Shown: in pieces, positions 10,696 to 18,983 of the stretch
Layout: each line of letters starts with the position of its first letter
Position numbering within the stretch: position 1 is the first letter of the stretch
DNA from: Gimesia aquarii
Lineage (GTDB): Bacteria > Planctomycetota > Planctomycetia > Planctomycetales > Planctomycetaceae
DNA: 64,000 nucleotides
Assembly: GCF_007748195.1 (NCBI RefSeq)
Contig: NZ_CP037920.1
Coordinates: 4,539,800-4,603,799 of the forward strand
Direction of reading: 5' to 3'
The notes under the pieces: generated by a model
What the model was told of the DNA's origin: nothing
The model's database searches: none
The model's input: only the letters and a program-made list of their open reading frames with translations
Translations under genes and position numbers: made by a program

Positions 10696-11220
10696 TTATT
10701 CAGTGGGAGCGGAAATCAATTCTTTTTCTAGACTTTTCAGTTTTTGTTGTTGCTCCTTAACTAACTTTTTTTGTGCCTCAATCTCTTTCTTTAAAGTCTG
10801 TTGATCCTTTTTTCCCTCTACTTTTTTTCGCTGAGGAAATACCCTTCTTGGTGGATTCCTTAACTTTGCCAACGCTTTTTTATTTTCCGCTTTGACACGT
10901 GCCAGAATTTGATCAGATTGAAAAATTGTCCTGCGTGCTTCTTGAAGCACAGAACGCTTCTTGCCATCTGAGCCTTTGACTTCCTCGTCTTCGATATCAT
11001 TTTCGACATCAGAAAGAGCGTCATAAAAAGCACGACCAAGTTTTGTTTTTAAATCATCTCGATCATATTTAGAAAAATCCTGCTCTTCTTTTTTAGTTTG
11101 TTTCTGAGAAACAAGCGTCTCTGACTTGGCTTCTTTTTCTTTTTGTTGAGCAGAACTCATGCTGATCATAGTGATGTAAAATAAGCCCATCACCACAGCT
11201 AATGCCAATAGTCGCTTCAT
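10696..11220 (-). CDS. Small secreted coiled-coil protein
   Basis: A 174-residue protein of unknown function. Residues 1-24 form a clear signal peptide ending SMSSAQQ. The mature part is extremely rich in Lys, Glu and Gln. The C-terminal 60 residues (about 115-172) have the heptad-like pattern of a coiled coil, including KKLVKEQQQKLKSLEKEL. The ATG at 11220 has GAGG seven bases upstream. It converges with the propeller gene ending at 10642. A structural periplasmic role is plausible, but nothing in the sequence identifies a partner. Confidence 0.7.
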   Translation of the reverse strand: MKRLLALAVVMGLFYITMISMSSAQQKEKEAKSETLVSQKQTKKEEQDFSKYDRDDLKTKLGRAFYDALSDVENDIEDEEVKGSDGKKRSVLQEARRTIFQSDQILARVKAENKKALAKLRNPPRRVFPQRKKVEGKKDQQTLKKEIEAQKKLVKEQQQKLKSLEKELISAPTE

Positions 11221-11430
11221 CGATCTGCCTCACTCAATGACTAAAAGTACAATATGCTTTTACGCTACTTATTCTTCGGATCTATTATATTCATACCATT
11301 CAACTTATTCCAACCCTTTTAACGCAAAAAGGCTAACCCGGTTTTCTCATAAGCCTTTATTTTGTTTAGAGGCCATCAAAACCTAAATCGGCTTATCCGG
11401 GAATGGTAAAAAAGGTCTTTTACACAGAAG

Positions 11431-11462
11431 CAAATAAAAAAGCCTGTGTATAATACACAGGC
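11431..11462 (-). terminator. Intrinsic terminator of the isolated Flp pilin gene
   Basis: Perfect inverted repeat GCCTGTGTA (11442-11450) and TACACAGGC (11454-11462). On the minus strand it is followed by TTTTTTATTTG, the classic hairpin-plus-U-tract layout, 40 bases beyond the pilin stop codon. Confidence 0.88.
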
Positions 11463-11501
11463 GATGGGATATCATCAAAAAGTATACATAATACCAATAT
11501 T

Positions 11502-11690
11502 TCAGGAATTGATTGCATTGATTGCGTTTGCTAAATCCATTAATTCATTGATCAATGCACTACGTAATGTAGTGAGACCAGCAATCGCACCAATTCCAAT
11601 GATAGTAAGCAGCAGCAGATATTCAACAAATACAGCACCGCGGACTTTTTGCTTCCACTTTTGTGATTGTGTCCGGATTTTGTTTAACAC
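11502..11690 (-). CDS. flp: Flp-type (type IVb) pilin, canonical short form
   Basis: A 62-residue Flp pilin precursor, the usual length for the family. A basic leader ends in Arg-Gly, then AVFVEYLLLL follows. The G/AVFVEY site places Glu at +5 and Tyr at +6 after prepilin-peptidase cleavage, exactly the Flp consensus. The C-terminal half is one amphipathic helix ending DLANAINAINS. I chose the GTG at 11690 because AAAGGG lies six bases upstream. It also leaves room for the promoter at 11741-11756, which an upstream TTG at 11747 would overlap. The gene stands alone with its own promoter and terminator, about 7 kb from the tad genes. It aligns with the conserved helix of the three longer pilins. 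Confidence 0.85.
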   Translation of the reverse strand: MLNKIRTQSQKWKQKVRGAVFVEYLLLLTIIGIGAIAGLTTLRSALINELMDLANAINAINS

Positions 11691-11740
11691 AGGTCGCCCT
11701 TTCAAGTAGTCCAGATAGAAAATCCTCTTAACGAATATTA

Positions 11741-11756
11741 AGCACAACCTGTACCA
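11741..11756 (-). promoter_or_regulatory. Candidate sigma-54 promoter for the Flp pilin
   Basis: Read on the minus strand: TGGTAC-AGGTT-GTGCT. This keeps the invariant GG-N10-GC spacing of -24/-12 elements and most of the TGGCAC-N5-TTGCW consensus. Predicted +1 is near 11730, giving a leader of about 40 bases to the GTG at 11690. Inference from motif only. Confidence 0.5.
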
Positions 11757-12026
11757 ATCTTTCGAAATATTGGAGTTCTACAAGTTTCGAAACTATATTA
11801 CTAGAAAAGAGCAGTCATTTCAGCTGTTATCTAACATTTACCACACTAGATGCCCATAAACACACGTTCCTATTGGATAAAGGAAAGTAACAAAAACGAG
11901 TAAACTGTTAGCAAAGTGTAAACAATCAGATACATTCTATATATTATAGAGTCCAAGAAGATACATTTCTCAAGAGATGAGGAGAAATAAGAAAGATGTA
12001 CAGAGTGATGTGATTAAAGCATTTTG

Positions 12027-12392
12027 TTACGAGTTCAATGCTTTAATAGCTTCATCTCTATTCGCATAGGTTTCCCAGAGCTTATCAAGATGGGTTACCT
12101 GCAAAACTTCTGTACAATATTCGCTGAGGCCACAAATACAAAATCGTCCGCCATCTCGGTGATTGAGGCGATTCCACATTCTAAAGATGACTTCAATAAA
12201 GGCAGACCCAAAAAATAATGTATGAGAAAGGTCTAGCACAACTACTGGAGGTGATGCGGTTTCAGCAACTTGTAGTAGTACCTCTGTCAACGCATCGAGT
12301 CTTGGTTCATCCAGATTCTCGTACTCTGGCCCCAAGGCCACTACAGTGACTTGACCCTCTTTGACTATTTCTGGTGGATAATCGGCAGGCAT
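12027..12392 (-). CDS. STAS-domain protein (anti-sigma-factor antagonist-like)
   Basis: A single-domain cytoplasmic STAS protein of 121 residues. The strand-loop segment VVLDLSHTLFFGSAFIEVI (about 51-69) matches the region that carries the phosphorylatable serine in SpoIIAA-like antagonists. Ser63 sits there, although the usual DSSG is degraded to FGSA. Such proteins bind anti-sigma kinases or act in stressosome-like partner switching. No partner kinase or phosphatase is encoded next to it. It lies alone between the Flp pilin and an HtrA protease, on the same strand but with gaps near 250 bases on each side, so an operon is unlikely. Confidence 0.8.
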   Translation of the reverse strand: MPADYPPEIVKEGQVTVVALGPEYENLDEPRLDALTEVLLQVAETASPPVVVLDLSHTLFFGSAFIEVIFRMWNRLNHRDGGRFCICGLSEYCTEVLQVTHLDKLWETYANRDEAIKALNS

Positions 12393-12640
12393 AATAGAAC
12401 TGTCAACAAGATCGTCGTTTGTAAAGACCCAGCTTATACTAAAAGAAGGGATATCAAAGGAACCTACACATAGTAATCCATATCAACAAAGTGTCAACCA
12501 AGAAACCTAATCTCATCTCTAAGATATATCAGCGTAAGTCCATTAAAATCGATTATTTAACGACACTAAGGTTGCTTAAAATACCATCGAGTCTCAAGTC
12601 GATTAGCCACAACTGAAGTGTGAGAACTAAAAAACAGATG

Positions 12641-13816
12641 TTATTGTTCGTTTTTCCACTCTTGTAATTTCGTTGACAACTTGATTTTTTGATTATTTCG
12701 CAAAACGATTAGAGTCACTTCATCACCAACCTTATGTGCTTCTAAGGCATCCAATAAATCATTCGCATCAGAAATTGGCATTTGATCCACCTGCATAATT
12801 AAGTCGCCGAGCACCAAATTCCCTTTATTATCTAATCTGATTGCCTCCAGACCAGCTAAATCAGCGGCTCCTCCCGGAATCACATTTCTTACCATGACTC
12901 CATGCGAATCTCTCGGTAATAGATTATTTAGCCTAAGCCTTCGAGTCAAAAAATCATCAACCCCGGTAAAGTTCAAACTGGGAATCTGAATTACTCCGTA
13001 ACGTATCAACTGAGGAACAAATCGACTCACCAGATCGACGGGCACTGCGTATCCTATTCCTGCATAAACATGAGAAGAACTATAGATAGCGGTATTCATC
13101 CCTATTAAAAGACCGGAACTATCAAGTAACGGGCCACCTGAATTTCCAGGATTGATTGCAGCATCAGTTTGAATGACATTTCTAATAGACCTACCTGTGA
13201 CTGAGATAATTTCTCGCCCCAAGCCACTAATAATGCCGATTGTTAGTGTTTGATCTAGACCAAAAGGGTTACCGATAGCCAGAACTGTTTGGCCCACCTG
13301 AAGATCTGTGGAAGCCCCTACTTTAATTGGTCTTAATTGCTCACTGGGTGCGTTAATCTTTAAAACCGCCAGATCTTTAGAGGGCGCGAATCCCACATAA
13401 GTTGCCTTCCAGGTGCTATTGTCTGCCAACGTAACTGATACTTCATCCGCTTTCTGTATTACGTGGAAGTTCGTTACAATGTGCCCCTTACGATCCCAGA
13501 TAAACCCACTTCCTGAACCCTGTGGGGTTTTTTGAAGGTTCATACTGAGTGGACCTGCCTCAAGAGCAATTTCTGAAGTACGAATATGTACAACTGATGG
13601 CGAAGACTCACGGAATAACTCAATGGTTCTTAACTCGGATTGAGTAAGATCCGTTCGCTCAGGGATTCGAAAATCAGGCTGCCTCAATTTTCTGCTGACT
13701 AATTCATATGTCATTACAGTAATCAGGACAAATAGAATTATTATCAGCCATTTCTGAGAAATTGATGATTTTCTTGCAGGAGAGTCAAACCGAAGTAATT
13801 GTTGCTCTGGAGTCAT
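12641..13816 (-). CDS. HtrA/DegP-like trypsin-type serine protease with one PDZ domain
   Basis: A 391-residue envelope protease. A single membrane anchor spans about 22-37, with the protease outside the inner membrane. The catalytic triad is complete: His118 in VTNFHVI, Asp148 in SKDLAVLK and Ser226 in NPGNSGGPL. One PDZ domain follows at about 290-385, including GVMVRNVIPGGAADLAGL and GDLIMQV. This is the DegS-like layout (anchor, protease, single PDZ), so it could be a regulatory protease or a quality-control protease. Nothing in the neighbourhood shows a RseA-type substrate. The ATG at 13816 has AGGA only two bases away; a slightly different start is possible. Confidence 0.9.
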   Translation of the reverse strand: MTPEQQLLRFDSPARKSSISQKWLIIILFVLITVMTYELVSRKLRQPDFRIPERTDLTQSELRTIELFRESSPSVVHIRTSEIALEAGPLSMNLQKTPQGSGSGFIWDRKGHIVTNFHVIQKADEVSVTLADNSTWKATYVGFAPSKDLAVLKINAPSEQLRPIKVGASTDLQVGQTVLAIGNPFGLDQTLTIGIISGLGREIISVTGRSIRNVIQTDAAINPGNSGGPLLDSSGLLIGMNTAIYSSSHVYAGIGYAVPVDLVSRFVPQLIRYGVIQIPSLNFTGVDDFLTRRLRLNNLLPRDSHGVMVRNVIPGGAADLAGLEAIRLDNKGNLVLGDLIMQVDQMPISDANDLLDALEAHKVGDEVTLIVLRNNQKIKLSTKLQEWKNEQ

Positions 13817-13932
13817 TTCCTAAGAATTTCACAGAAAAAGAAAGGTCGAGGCATCCAGTACGAAATATTTATTTTTAGCACACCTAATTAAAAATCGCAA
13901 TTTTATAAAGGGAAACCGAGTGATTCTGGAAA

Positions 13933-14748
13933 TTACTGAAGTTTTGCTGCGACGGAATTGAGATCACTTACCGCTTTGATAAATCGTTTTTTCAACTTTG
14001 GTGAAAGCTCTGAAAATGCTGATTGAACTTCTGGAGTCAACATCTTGTAGCTGCGTTCTACTGCAGAGCAAATGCGTTTAATTGCCTGCTCAGGAGAAAT
14101 TTCCGGTTTTGCAACCACAGACACTTCTGATCCCGAATCTTTTGGGGCAGGGGCAGCTGCACCGGATCGGAACGGGCTATAATCATTTCCTGAACCGCCT
14201 ACATCGCGAGCATGACCACCAACTGTAGCAGGTGAGTCCGACTGCTCGCGCGAACCAGTACCACTCCGTTCAGATTGTTCATAATCGAGAGGATCTTTTA
14301 CGGAAATTGGTTCATCGGAAATAAATGTGACTTCAGAATCAACAGAATATTCTTCAAATGGCTCTGAAATTGAAAGATCTTCACCATTCAGGGCGCGTCT
14401 CCAGGCTTTCAATTCTGCAACGGTTGCCTTGTTTTCTTCTGCCCATTGCAAACATTCCGGTGCATCATCCCAAGTTAAAGCGATATAAAAATGTGACCAT
14501 TTCAGCGAAGCATACTGATCACGCACATCTCCGAATGTCTCCCATACTCTTCTACGCTGGTACACTTGATCTCCGCTTATACCAACCATGGCACCAAAAT
14601 CAGCATCAGTTTTTCCTTTAGCATATTTCTTTGTCCATTGGGCCGCACATTCGCCTATCACCCAACTGCTATCGCTCAATGCTTCTCTGGCACGCTCTAT
14701 TAATTGATCTTCAGATAGTTTTGATGTCGAGTCTGGATGCTTAGTCAT
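13933..14748 (-). CDS. Conserved hypothetical protein with probable helix-turn-helix
   Basis: A 271-residue cytoplasmic protein that I cannot assign to a named family. Residues about 20-110 are helical. The segment TDADFGAMVGISGDQVYQRRRVWETFG reads like a DNA-binding helix-turn-helix of the kind seen in ParB/KorB-type or plasmid-encoded regulators. The middle (about 130-205) is low-complexity, acidic and rich in Ser, Gly and Pro. The C-terminus is a basic helical segment (PKLKKRFIKAVSDLNSVAAKLQ). The ATG at 14748 is chosen over a TTG at 14802. It is probably a planctomycete-specific regulator; no target is visible. Confidence 0.6.
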   Translation of the reverse strand: MTKHPDSTSKLSEDQLIERAREALSDSSWVIGECAAQWTKKYAKGKTDADFGAMVGISGDQVYQRRRVWETFGDVRDQYASLKWSHFYIALTWDDAPECLQWAEENKATVAELKAWRRALNGEDLSISEPFEEYSVDSEVTFISDEPISVKDPLDYEQSERSGTGSREQSDSPATVGGHARDVGGSGNDYSPFRSGAAAPAPKDSGSEVSVVAKPEISPEQAIKRICSAVERSYKMLTPEVQSAFSELSPKLKKRFIKAVSDLNSVAAKLQ

Positions 14749-15089
14749 ATCTTTAATTCTATGAATATAAAAATGGAAAGCTCTCTCTGAATTATCTAAC
14801 AAAATTCAAATTGAAGGTAATCTTAACCCTCGGTTTGAGAGAGAAGGACGAAAAAAAATGAACCTGTAACACATAAAATACCTCAATGATTCAGCAAAGA
14901 AGGTACTCAATTGATGCTACACTGATTGAATTCAGAATTCCACCAACGCAAGGATCTTAGTGATGGAGAAGCTGTTTTCAGCCGCTATGTCTTTCCCAAC
15001 CTTTTTCACTGGTAGTCTGATACTGACATTTCAAAACTCAAGTTAATTTAGGGAATTTACAGAATTAATTCTGAAGATGTGCTCTTTGC

Positions 15090-15118
15090 TTGACCTAACT
15101 TCGATCGGTTATTAGGAT
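15090..15118 (+). promoter_or_regulatory. Sigma-70-type promoter for tRNA-Cys
   Basis: TTGACC (15090-15095), a 17-bp spacer and TAGGAT (15113-15118). The tRNA-Gly gene at 42899 is preceded by almost the same element, which strengthens both calls. The start site should be near 15125, leaving a leader of about 110 bases before the mature tRNA. Confidence 0.6.
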
Positions 15119-15182
15119 TCGGTCAAATTCAGACAAAGAAGCGTCGAATAATGACTCTATCGCTTCTGTTGATTAAATGGTT

Positions 15183-15225
15183 TCAGCACAATAAACTCTT
15201 CTAAAATAAGAGCTTATTGTGCTGA
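15183..15225 (+). other. Long near-perfect hairpin in the tRNA-Cys leader
   Basis: Outer arms TCAGCACAATAA (15183-15194) and TTATTGTGCTGA (15214-15225) and inner arms CTCTT/AAGAG form 17 base pairs with one A/C mismatch and a 7-base loop. It lies 11 bases before the tRNA and has no U-tract on either strand, so it does not look like a terminator. Confidence 0.75.
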
Positions 15226-15236
15226 GAGAGCTTTAA

Positions 15237-15310
15237 GGCGCCGTAGCCAAGTGGTCCAAGGCGGCGGATTGCAAATCCGTTATTCCCCGGTTCGAATCCG
15301 GGCGGCGCCT
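15237..15310 (+). tRNA. tRNA-Cys (GCA)
   Basis: A complete cloverleaf. The acceptor stem pairs GGCGCCG (15237-15243) with CGGCGCC (15303-15309), with discriminator T at 15310. The anticodon loop is TTGCAAA, giving anticodon GCA for cysteine. The T arm is CCCGG-TTCGAAT-CCGGG. The 3' CCA is not encoded and must be added by the CCA enzyme. Confidence 0.97.
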
Positions 15311-15415
15311 CTTCTCCTTAAAAGTGCCTTTCTGATGAAATACTGAACGCTCCTCATGCACAACAATTGAAAAATTGTGTTCTATTTGAATCGTCTTACT
15401 AAAACCAAACACAAA

Positions 15416-15450
15416 AAAACCCTGACAGCAATTTATGCTGTCAGGGTTTT
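15416..15450. terminator. Bidirectional intrinsic terminator
   Basis: Arms CCCTGACAGCA and TGCTGTCAGGG around loop ATTTA, flanked by A-rich and T-rich tracts on the two sides. It ends the gene at 15478-16845 on the minus strand, where the U-tract is longer, and would also stop the tRNA-Cys transcript. Confidence 0.9.
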
Positions 15451-15477
15451 GACACAAAATCTTCTATGTTGTCTGAA

Positions 15478-16845
15478 TTAATCACTAAGTTTTCTTTTAT
15501 AATCGGATAACTTCTCTGAATTTTTTAAACAATGGACTAGAGAAACATCGCTGTCAAGCCTGCCTCTTCGATCTCTAATTGAGTCGGCAAGGTTCAACAT
15601 CTGATCTAATCCAACATTTAATTCTTTATCAATTGATTGGGAATCAGTTGTCTTTAAATCTGCTAATTCAGTTCCTGCCGCCTTCCACATCAACCACGAC
15701 GAAGTAACGTCATGGAGACTAGCCGTTCCGGCAGGATAATACTGATTGGCCCTCAAATTCCAGGCTGCTTTAGCATACTGCATACTCTCTGTAAATAACT
15801 CCTGGCTCCTTCCCTTGCGATTATTATTCAGCGAGTACTTTCCTTTTGCATACGATAAATGAGCTTTAGAAAGGTCAAGCAAATCGGCTCTTCCTAGTCC
15901 TGCTCCATTTGAAGCCATCCAATTGATATCCGTTTTGATTTCTTCAAGCCTACGTTCATATGTTTCAAAACTCGCCGTGTCGTTTTTTGTATTCTGATAA
16001 AATAGATCTAGTTCCTGATTGGCATTATTGACAGAGCTTAGGGCCCTTCGGTATTCAGATAAATCTGCTTCACCAACTTGAGCCTCTATATTTCGAATTG
16101 CATAATATTCAGCTGAATTCTTAGAAATCGCTTCTAAAGCAAACTGTTGAGCATCTCTATCCTGATTAACACGAGCGATTTCGTATTGGTTTTGTGCTAA
16201 AAGTAACTTTGCGTGGACAAGGTCCCCATACCAACCTTGAGATGCAGGTTGATCAAACTCTTGTAATTGCTCTACAGCTTGTTGTATCAGTTGTTGTTTC
16301 TGTTCTAAAAGAAACCCTTTGTTTTGTTTAGTTTTTTGAATCTCAGCCACTTCAATTTTTGTATCAAAAGCAATTTTTAATGCAAGATTATAATCAACAA
16401 GAGGCATTAATCCTCTCGTAAAGGAATTAGTACTCTGGCGAACCAGGTCATTGGCTCGATTTTCTGTTTGTCGTAAATGCTTCTTTAATTGTGCAGAATC
16501 CCTTCGTTTTTTTGGGGAAAAAATGATTTTTTTAGCTGAATGAACTTTTTCTGAATGGCTCTTCTGTTTTTGAGTTCCAGTACGTTCTGGAACCACATTT
16601 AAAGGGATGAATTTATTATGATATTCGTGTTCTAAGTTTGAATTATAGGAAGTAAAAGACTGCTCCATGTCGGTGGCAATTGATTCTCCTTCTGAATTCA
16701 AGAAGCGATGAATTGACTGCTGTAAGCCGGGTTCATTATCTCCTGTCATCAAATCCGAATTCGGATGAGACTTAGACCAGTACATGAAACTTATCATTGA
16801 GCAGATAATGATAGAGCAAATATAGAAATGAGTTCGATCGTTCAT
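15478..16845 (-). CDS. Hypothetical membrane-anchored helical protein
   Basis: A 455-residue protein of unknown function. One N-terminal membrane segment (about 5-22, IYICSIIICSMISFMYW-like) probably anchors it with the rest outside the cytoplasm. Residues about 120-420 are almost entirely alpha-helical and rich in Gln, Asn, Glu and Lys, with long stretches suggesting coiled-coil or TPR-like packing. The layout resembles the N-termini of some outer-membrane factor (TolC-like) proteins of planctomycetes, but I cannot support that assignment. It is transcribed away from the regulatory gap before the sigma-54 activator, and the strong terminator at 15416-15450 closes it. Confidence 0.65.
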   Translation of the reverse strand: MNDRTHFYICSIIICSMISFMYWSKSHPNSDLMTGDNEPGLQQSIHRFLNSEGESIATDMEQSFTSYNSNLEHEYHNKFIPLNVVPERTGTQKQKSHSEKVHSAKKIIFSPKKRRDSAQLKKHLRQTENRANDLVRQSTNSFTRGLMPLVDYNLALKIAFDTKIEVAEIQKTKQNKGFLLEQKQQLIQQAVEQLQEFDQPASQGWYGDLVHAKLLLAQNQYEIARVNQDRDAQQFALEAISKNSAEYYAIRNIEAQVGEADLSEYRRALSSVNNANQELDLFYQNTKNDTASFETYERRLEEIKTDINWMASNGAGLGRADLLDLSKAHLSYAKGKYSLNNNRKGRSQELFTESMQYAKAAWNLRANQYYPAGTASLHDVTSSWLMWKAAGTELADLKTTDSQSIDKELNVGLDQMLNLADSIRDRRGRLDSDVSLVHCLKNSEKLSDYKRKLSD

Positions 16846-17506
16846 AGAAACACAAAATCGCTTGAAAAAATGAAACCCAAATTGATAGGAGTAATTGGGA
16901 TTTTGAAAAAGCGATCCGTGCTATCTATAACTACTTTTCCTTTAGTTAGGTATCGGCATGATCATTTTTTAAAAATGCAAATTCAAAAAATGGCCATGCA
17001 ATATGATTGAGAAGCATTTCTGATAGTGGCATAGAATCTGATACGACATGACTAACTATACTGACACGTCTTATCCCTATTTGTATTCTCAACCAAATCC
17101 TCTAAAAACATCCTTTTCAACCCAATCATCCCATCCCTTTATTTCATAAGAGATTGTGAGCTTTTTTAGATTACCTCGTCTAATTAAAAAGTTTTCCAAG
17201 AAGTGTTTGCAGAGAGATATCAAGGAATGAAACGTATCGTTCAACCTGCTTAAAATAAACATTAGTACACATTAGTATAAAACATTTCGAATCTGTTACC
17301 TATTTCCTCAAAGTTACATGTTTGCTTATAGTGATAACTTTTGTTATCGTAACTCCAACAACACATATAACGCATTTTATCTATTTAACTTATATTTTAA
17401 TTCTTACACCTTTAGCACAAGTAATTGTGCATCTTGAACAAATAACAGATCACCACAACAGACCAACCCCAAACTCCGATCTGTTTTGACGAGAACAAAA
17501 GGACTC
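16846..17506. promoter_or_regulatory. 661-base divergent regulatory region before the sigma-54 activator
   Basis: An AT-rich region between two divergent genes. It contains a tandem direct repeat ACATTAGTAC/ACATTAGTAT (17259-17278, period 10 bp) and a dyad GATAAC-TTTT-GTTATC (17333-17348). Both are candidate operators for the activator gene or its neighbour. No convincing gene or -24/-12 element was seen on either strand. Confidence 0.4.
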
Positions 17507-18943
17507 ATGATGCCCTCTCTTGGATTAATTTATTCGCAGGACTCCGATATGGAGTCAGTTCTTAGACCGTGCATTGAAAAAGATATTAATAGATGTCTGA
17601 AAAGTGTCGCATCGCTCAGCGAACTGAAAAGTCATCTAATGGAAACATCTCCCACTACTTTATATCTTGATTTGAGGGCAAATGAGTGTTCTCTCTCAAA
17701 TGATGATCGCATTGAAGTCCTCACATATTTGAGAGAAACCTGTAATTCACCTCTCAAAGTGGTATCTGTGATTGATCAATTTTTACCACTTGAATTGACA
17801 GAATCTGCCATTTTTTTGACAGATACATTTTTGGAATACCCTCCCGCTCCTGAAGAGTTTCAATCACTTGCTAAAGAATTATTGGAAACTGAAGCAGTCA
17901 TCAAGCCGTCAACCTTACCAAAATCCCGTAAGATTTGTGGTGGTAATACTCATGTTACAACTTATACACCGCCGATGATTCCGATCATTGATCAGCTATC
18001 AAAAATTGCCAAACACAATGTTACTTTACTACTTGTCGGGGAAACCGGAACTGGCAAAACAACTTTAGCTTCTATGATCCATGAGCTTTCTCCACGAAAC
18101 TCGGAGCCTTTTCAAAATATCGCTTGCGGTGCTTTACCATCGGATTTAATAGAAAGTGAACTATTTGGTCATATACGTGGAGCTTTTACTGGAGCTGAGC
18201 GTAGTAAAATCGGTCGCTTTGAAGCAGCAGGAAAGGGGACCTTGCTTTTAGATGAAATTGATATCCTTTCTGCGAAAGACCAGGCAAAGCTCCTTAAAGT
18301 CATTGAAACTGGTCAATTTGAACCAGTCGGTTCTACAGAATCTCGTCTTTCTGAAGCAAGACTTGTAGTAGCATCCAACGTAGAGTTGGAGGAGTTGACA
18401 CAGAAAAACATATTCCGTTCTGATTTGTATTATCGTTTAAATGTGCTGCAATTTCGACTACCTGCGTTAAGAGAACGCCCCAATGATATCATTCCACTTT
18501 CTATACAATTCATCAAAGAATGTTGTAAGCAACATTCTATCAAGATCAGCAAAATACATCGTAAAGTAATTCAGATGCTTCAACAGTATCATTGGCCTGG
18601 TAACTTAAGGGAATTGAAAAACCAGATTCAGCGCGCTGTCTTATTTTCGGATCAAGGTGAATTGACCACTGATGAATTTTCACCCAATATTCTCCAGGAA
18701 AGCCTGTCTTCTGTTAGAAATGGTTTTCAAATAACACAAGAACCAACAACATTAGCAGATCAGGTTGCGATGAGTGAAAAGCATCTGTTACAGAAATCTT
18801 TGTCCGAGAATGGTTACCGCAAAACAGCAACCGCGAAAGCATTGGGAATTAGTCGAGTAGGTCTGTACAAAAAAATGAGAAAGTATGGAATGCTTGAAAC
18901 AAAGAAACCTGCTACTCCTCAAAACCTACTTACCGAAAGTTAA
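17507..18943 (+). CDS. Sigma-54-dependent transcriptional activator (NtrC family)
   Basis: A bacterial enhancer-binding protein of 478 residues that remodels RNA polymerase-sigma-54 using ATP. Residues about 3-130 look like a degenerate receiver fold; one LYLDL strand is present, but the usual acidic pocket and conserved Lys are not evident. The AAA+ domain spans about 145-385, with Walker A GETGTGKT (178-185), the sigma-54 contact loop GAFTGA (225-230) and Walker B LLLDEID (246-252). A Fis-type helix-turn-helix is at about 428-466 (ATAKALGISRVGLYKKMRKYG). AAGG precedes the ATG pair at 17507/17510. It converges with tadC 40 bases away and has the -24/-12 pilin promoters nearby, so it is the obvious candidate activator of the pilus genes. 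No sensor kinase gene lies alongside. Confidence 0.93.
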   Translation: MMPSLGLIYSQDSDMESVLRPCIEKDINRCLKSVASLSELKSHLMETSPTTLYLDLRANECSLSNDDRIEVLTYLRETCNSPLKVVSVIDQFLPLELTESAIFLTDTFLEYPPAPEEFQSLAKELLETEAVIKPSTLPKSRKICGGNTHVTTYTPPMIPIIDQLSKIAKHNVTLLLVGETGTGKTTLASMIHELSPRNSEPFQNIACGALPSDLIESELFGHIRGAFTGAERSKIGRFEAAGKGTLLLDEIDILSAKDQAKLLKVIETGQFEPVGSTESRLSEARLVVASNVELEELTQKNIFRSDLYYRLNVLQFRLPALRERPNDIIPLSIQFIKECCKQHSIKISKIHRKVIQMLQQYHWPGNLRELKNQIQRAVLFSDQGELTTDEFSPNILQESLSSVRNGFQITQEPTTLADQVAMSEKHLLQKSLSENGYRKTATAKALGISRVGLYKKMRKYGMLETKKPATPQNLLTES

Positions 18944-18983
18944 TGTTGGTAACAGAATCATCAACGAATGATGCCAACTAACT

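Larger units (their letters stand above)
14749..15236. other. 488-base intergenic region
   Basis: It holds the tRNA-Cys promoter and leader hairpin (listed separately) and a 14-bp palindrome CAGAATTAATTCTG near 15060. A 27-codon open frame at 14964-15047 has AGGA upstream but no other support. No other gene was recognised. Confidence 0.5.

Noticed and set aside
14964..15047. 27-codon open frame with AGGA upstream in the gap before tRNA-Cys
   Set aside because: A single plausible ribosome-binding site is not enough for so short a frame; no terminator or homologue supports it.
16828..17010. 60-codon plus-strand open frame
   Set aside because: No ribosome-binding site, unremarkable composition, and its start overlaps the beginning of the divergent gene at 16845.
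17333..17348. GATAAC/GTTATC dyad as the enhancer site for all pilin promoters
   Set aside because: I found no full copy near the three -24/-12 candidates, so a shared enhancer is not supported.
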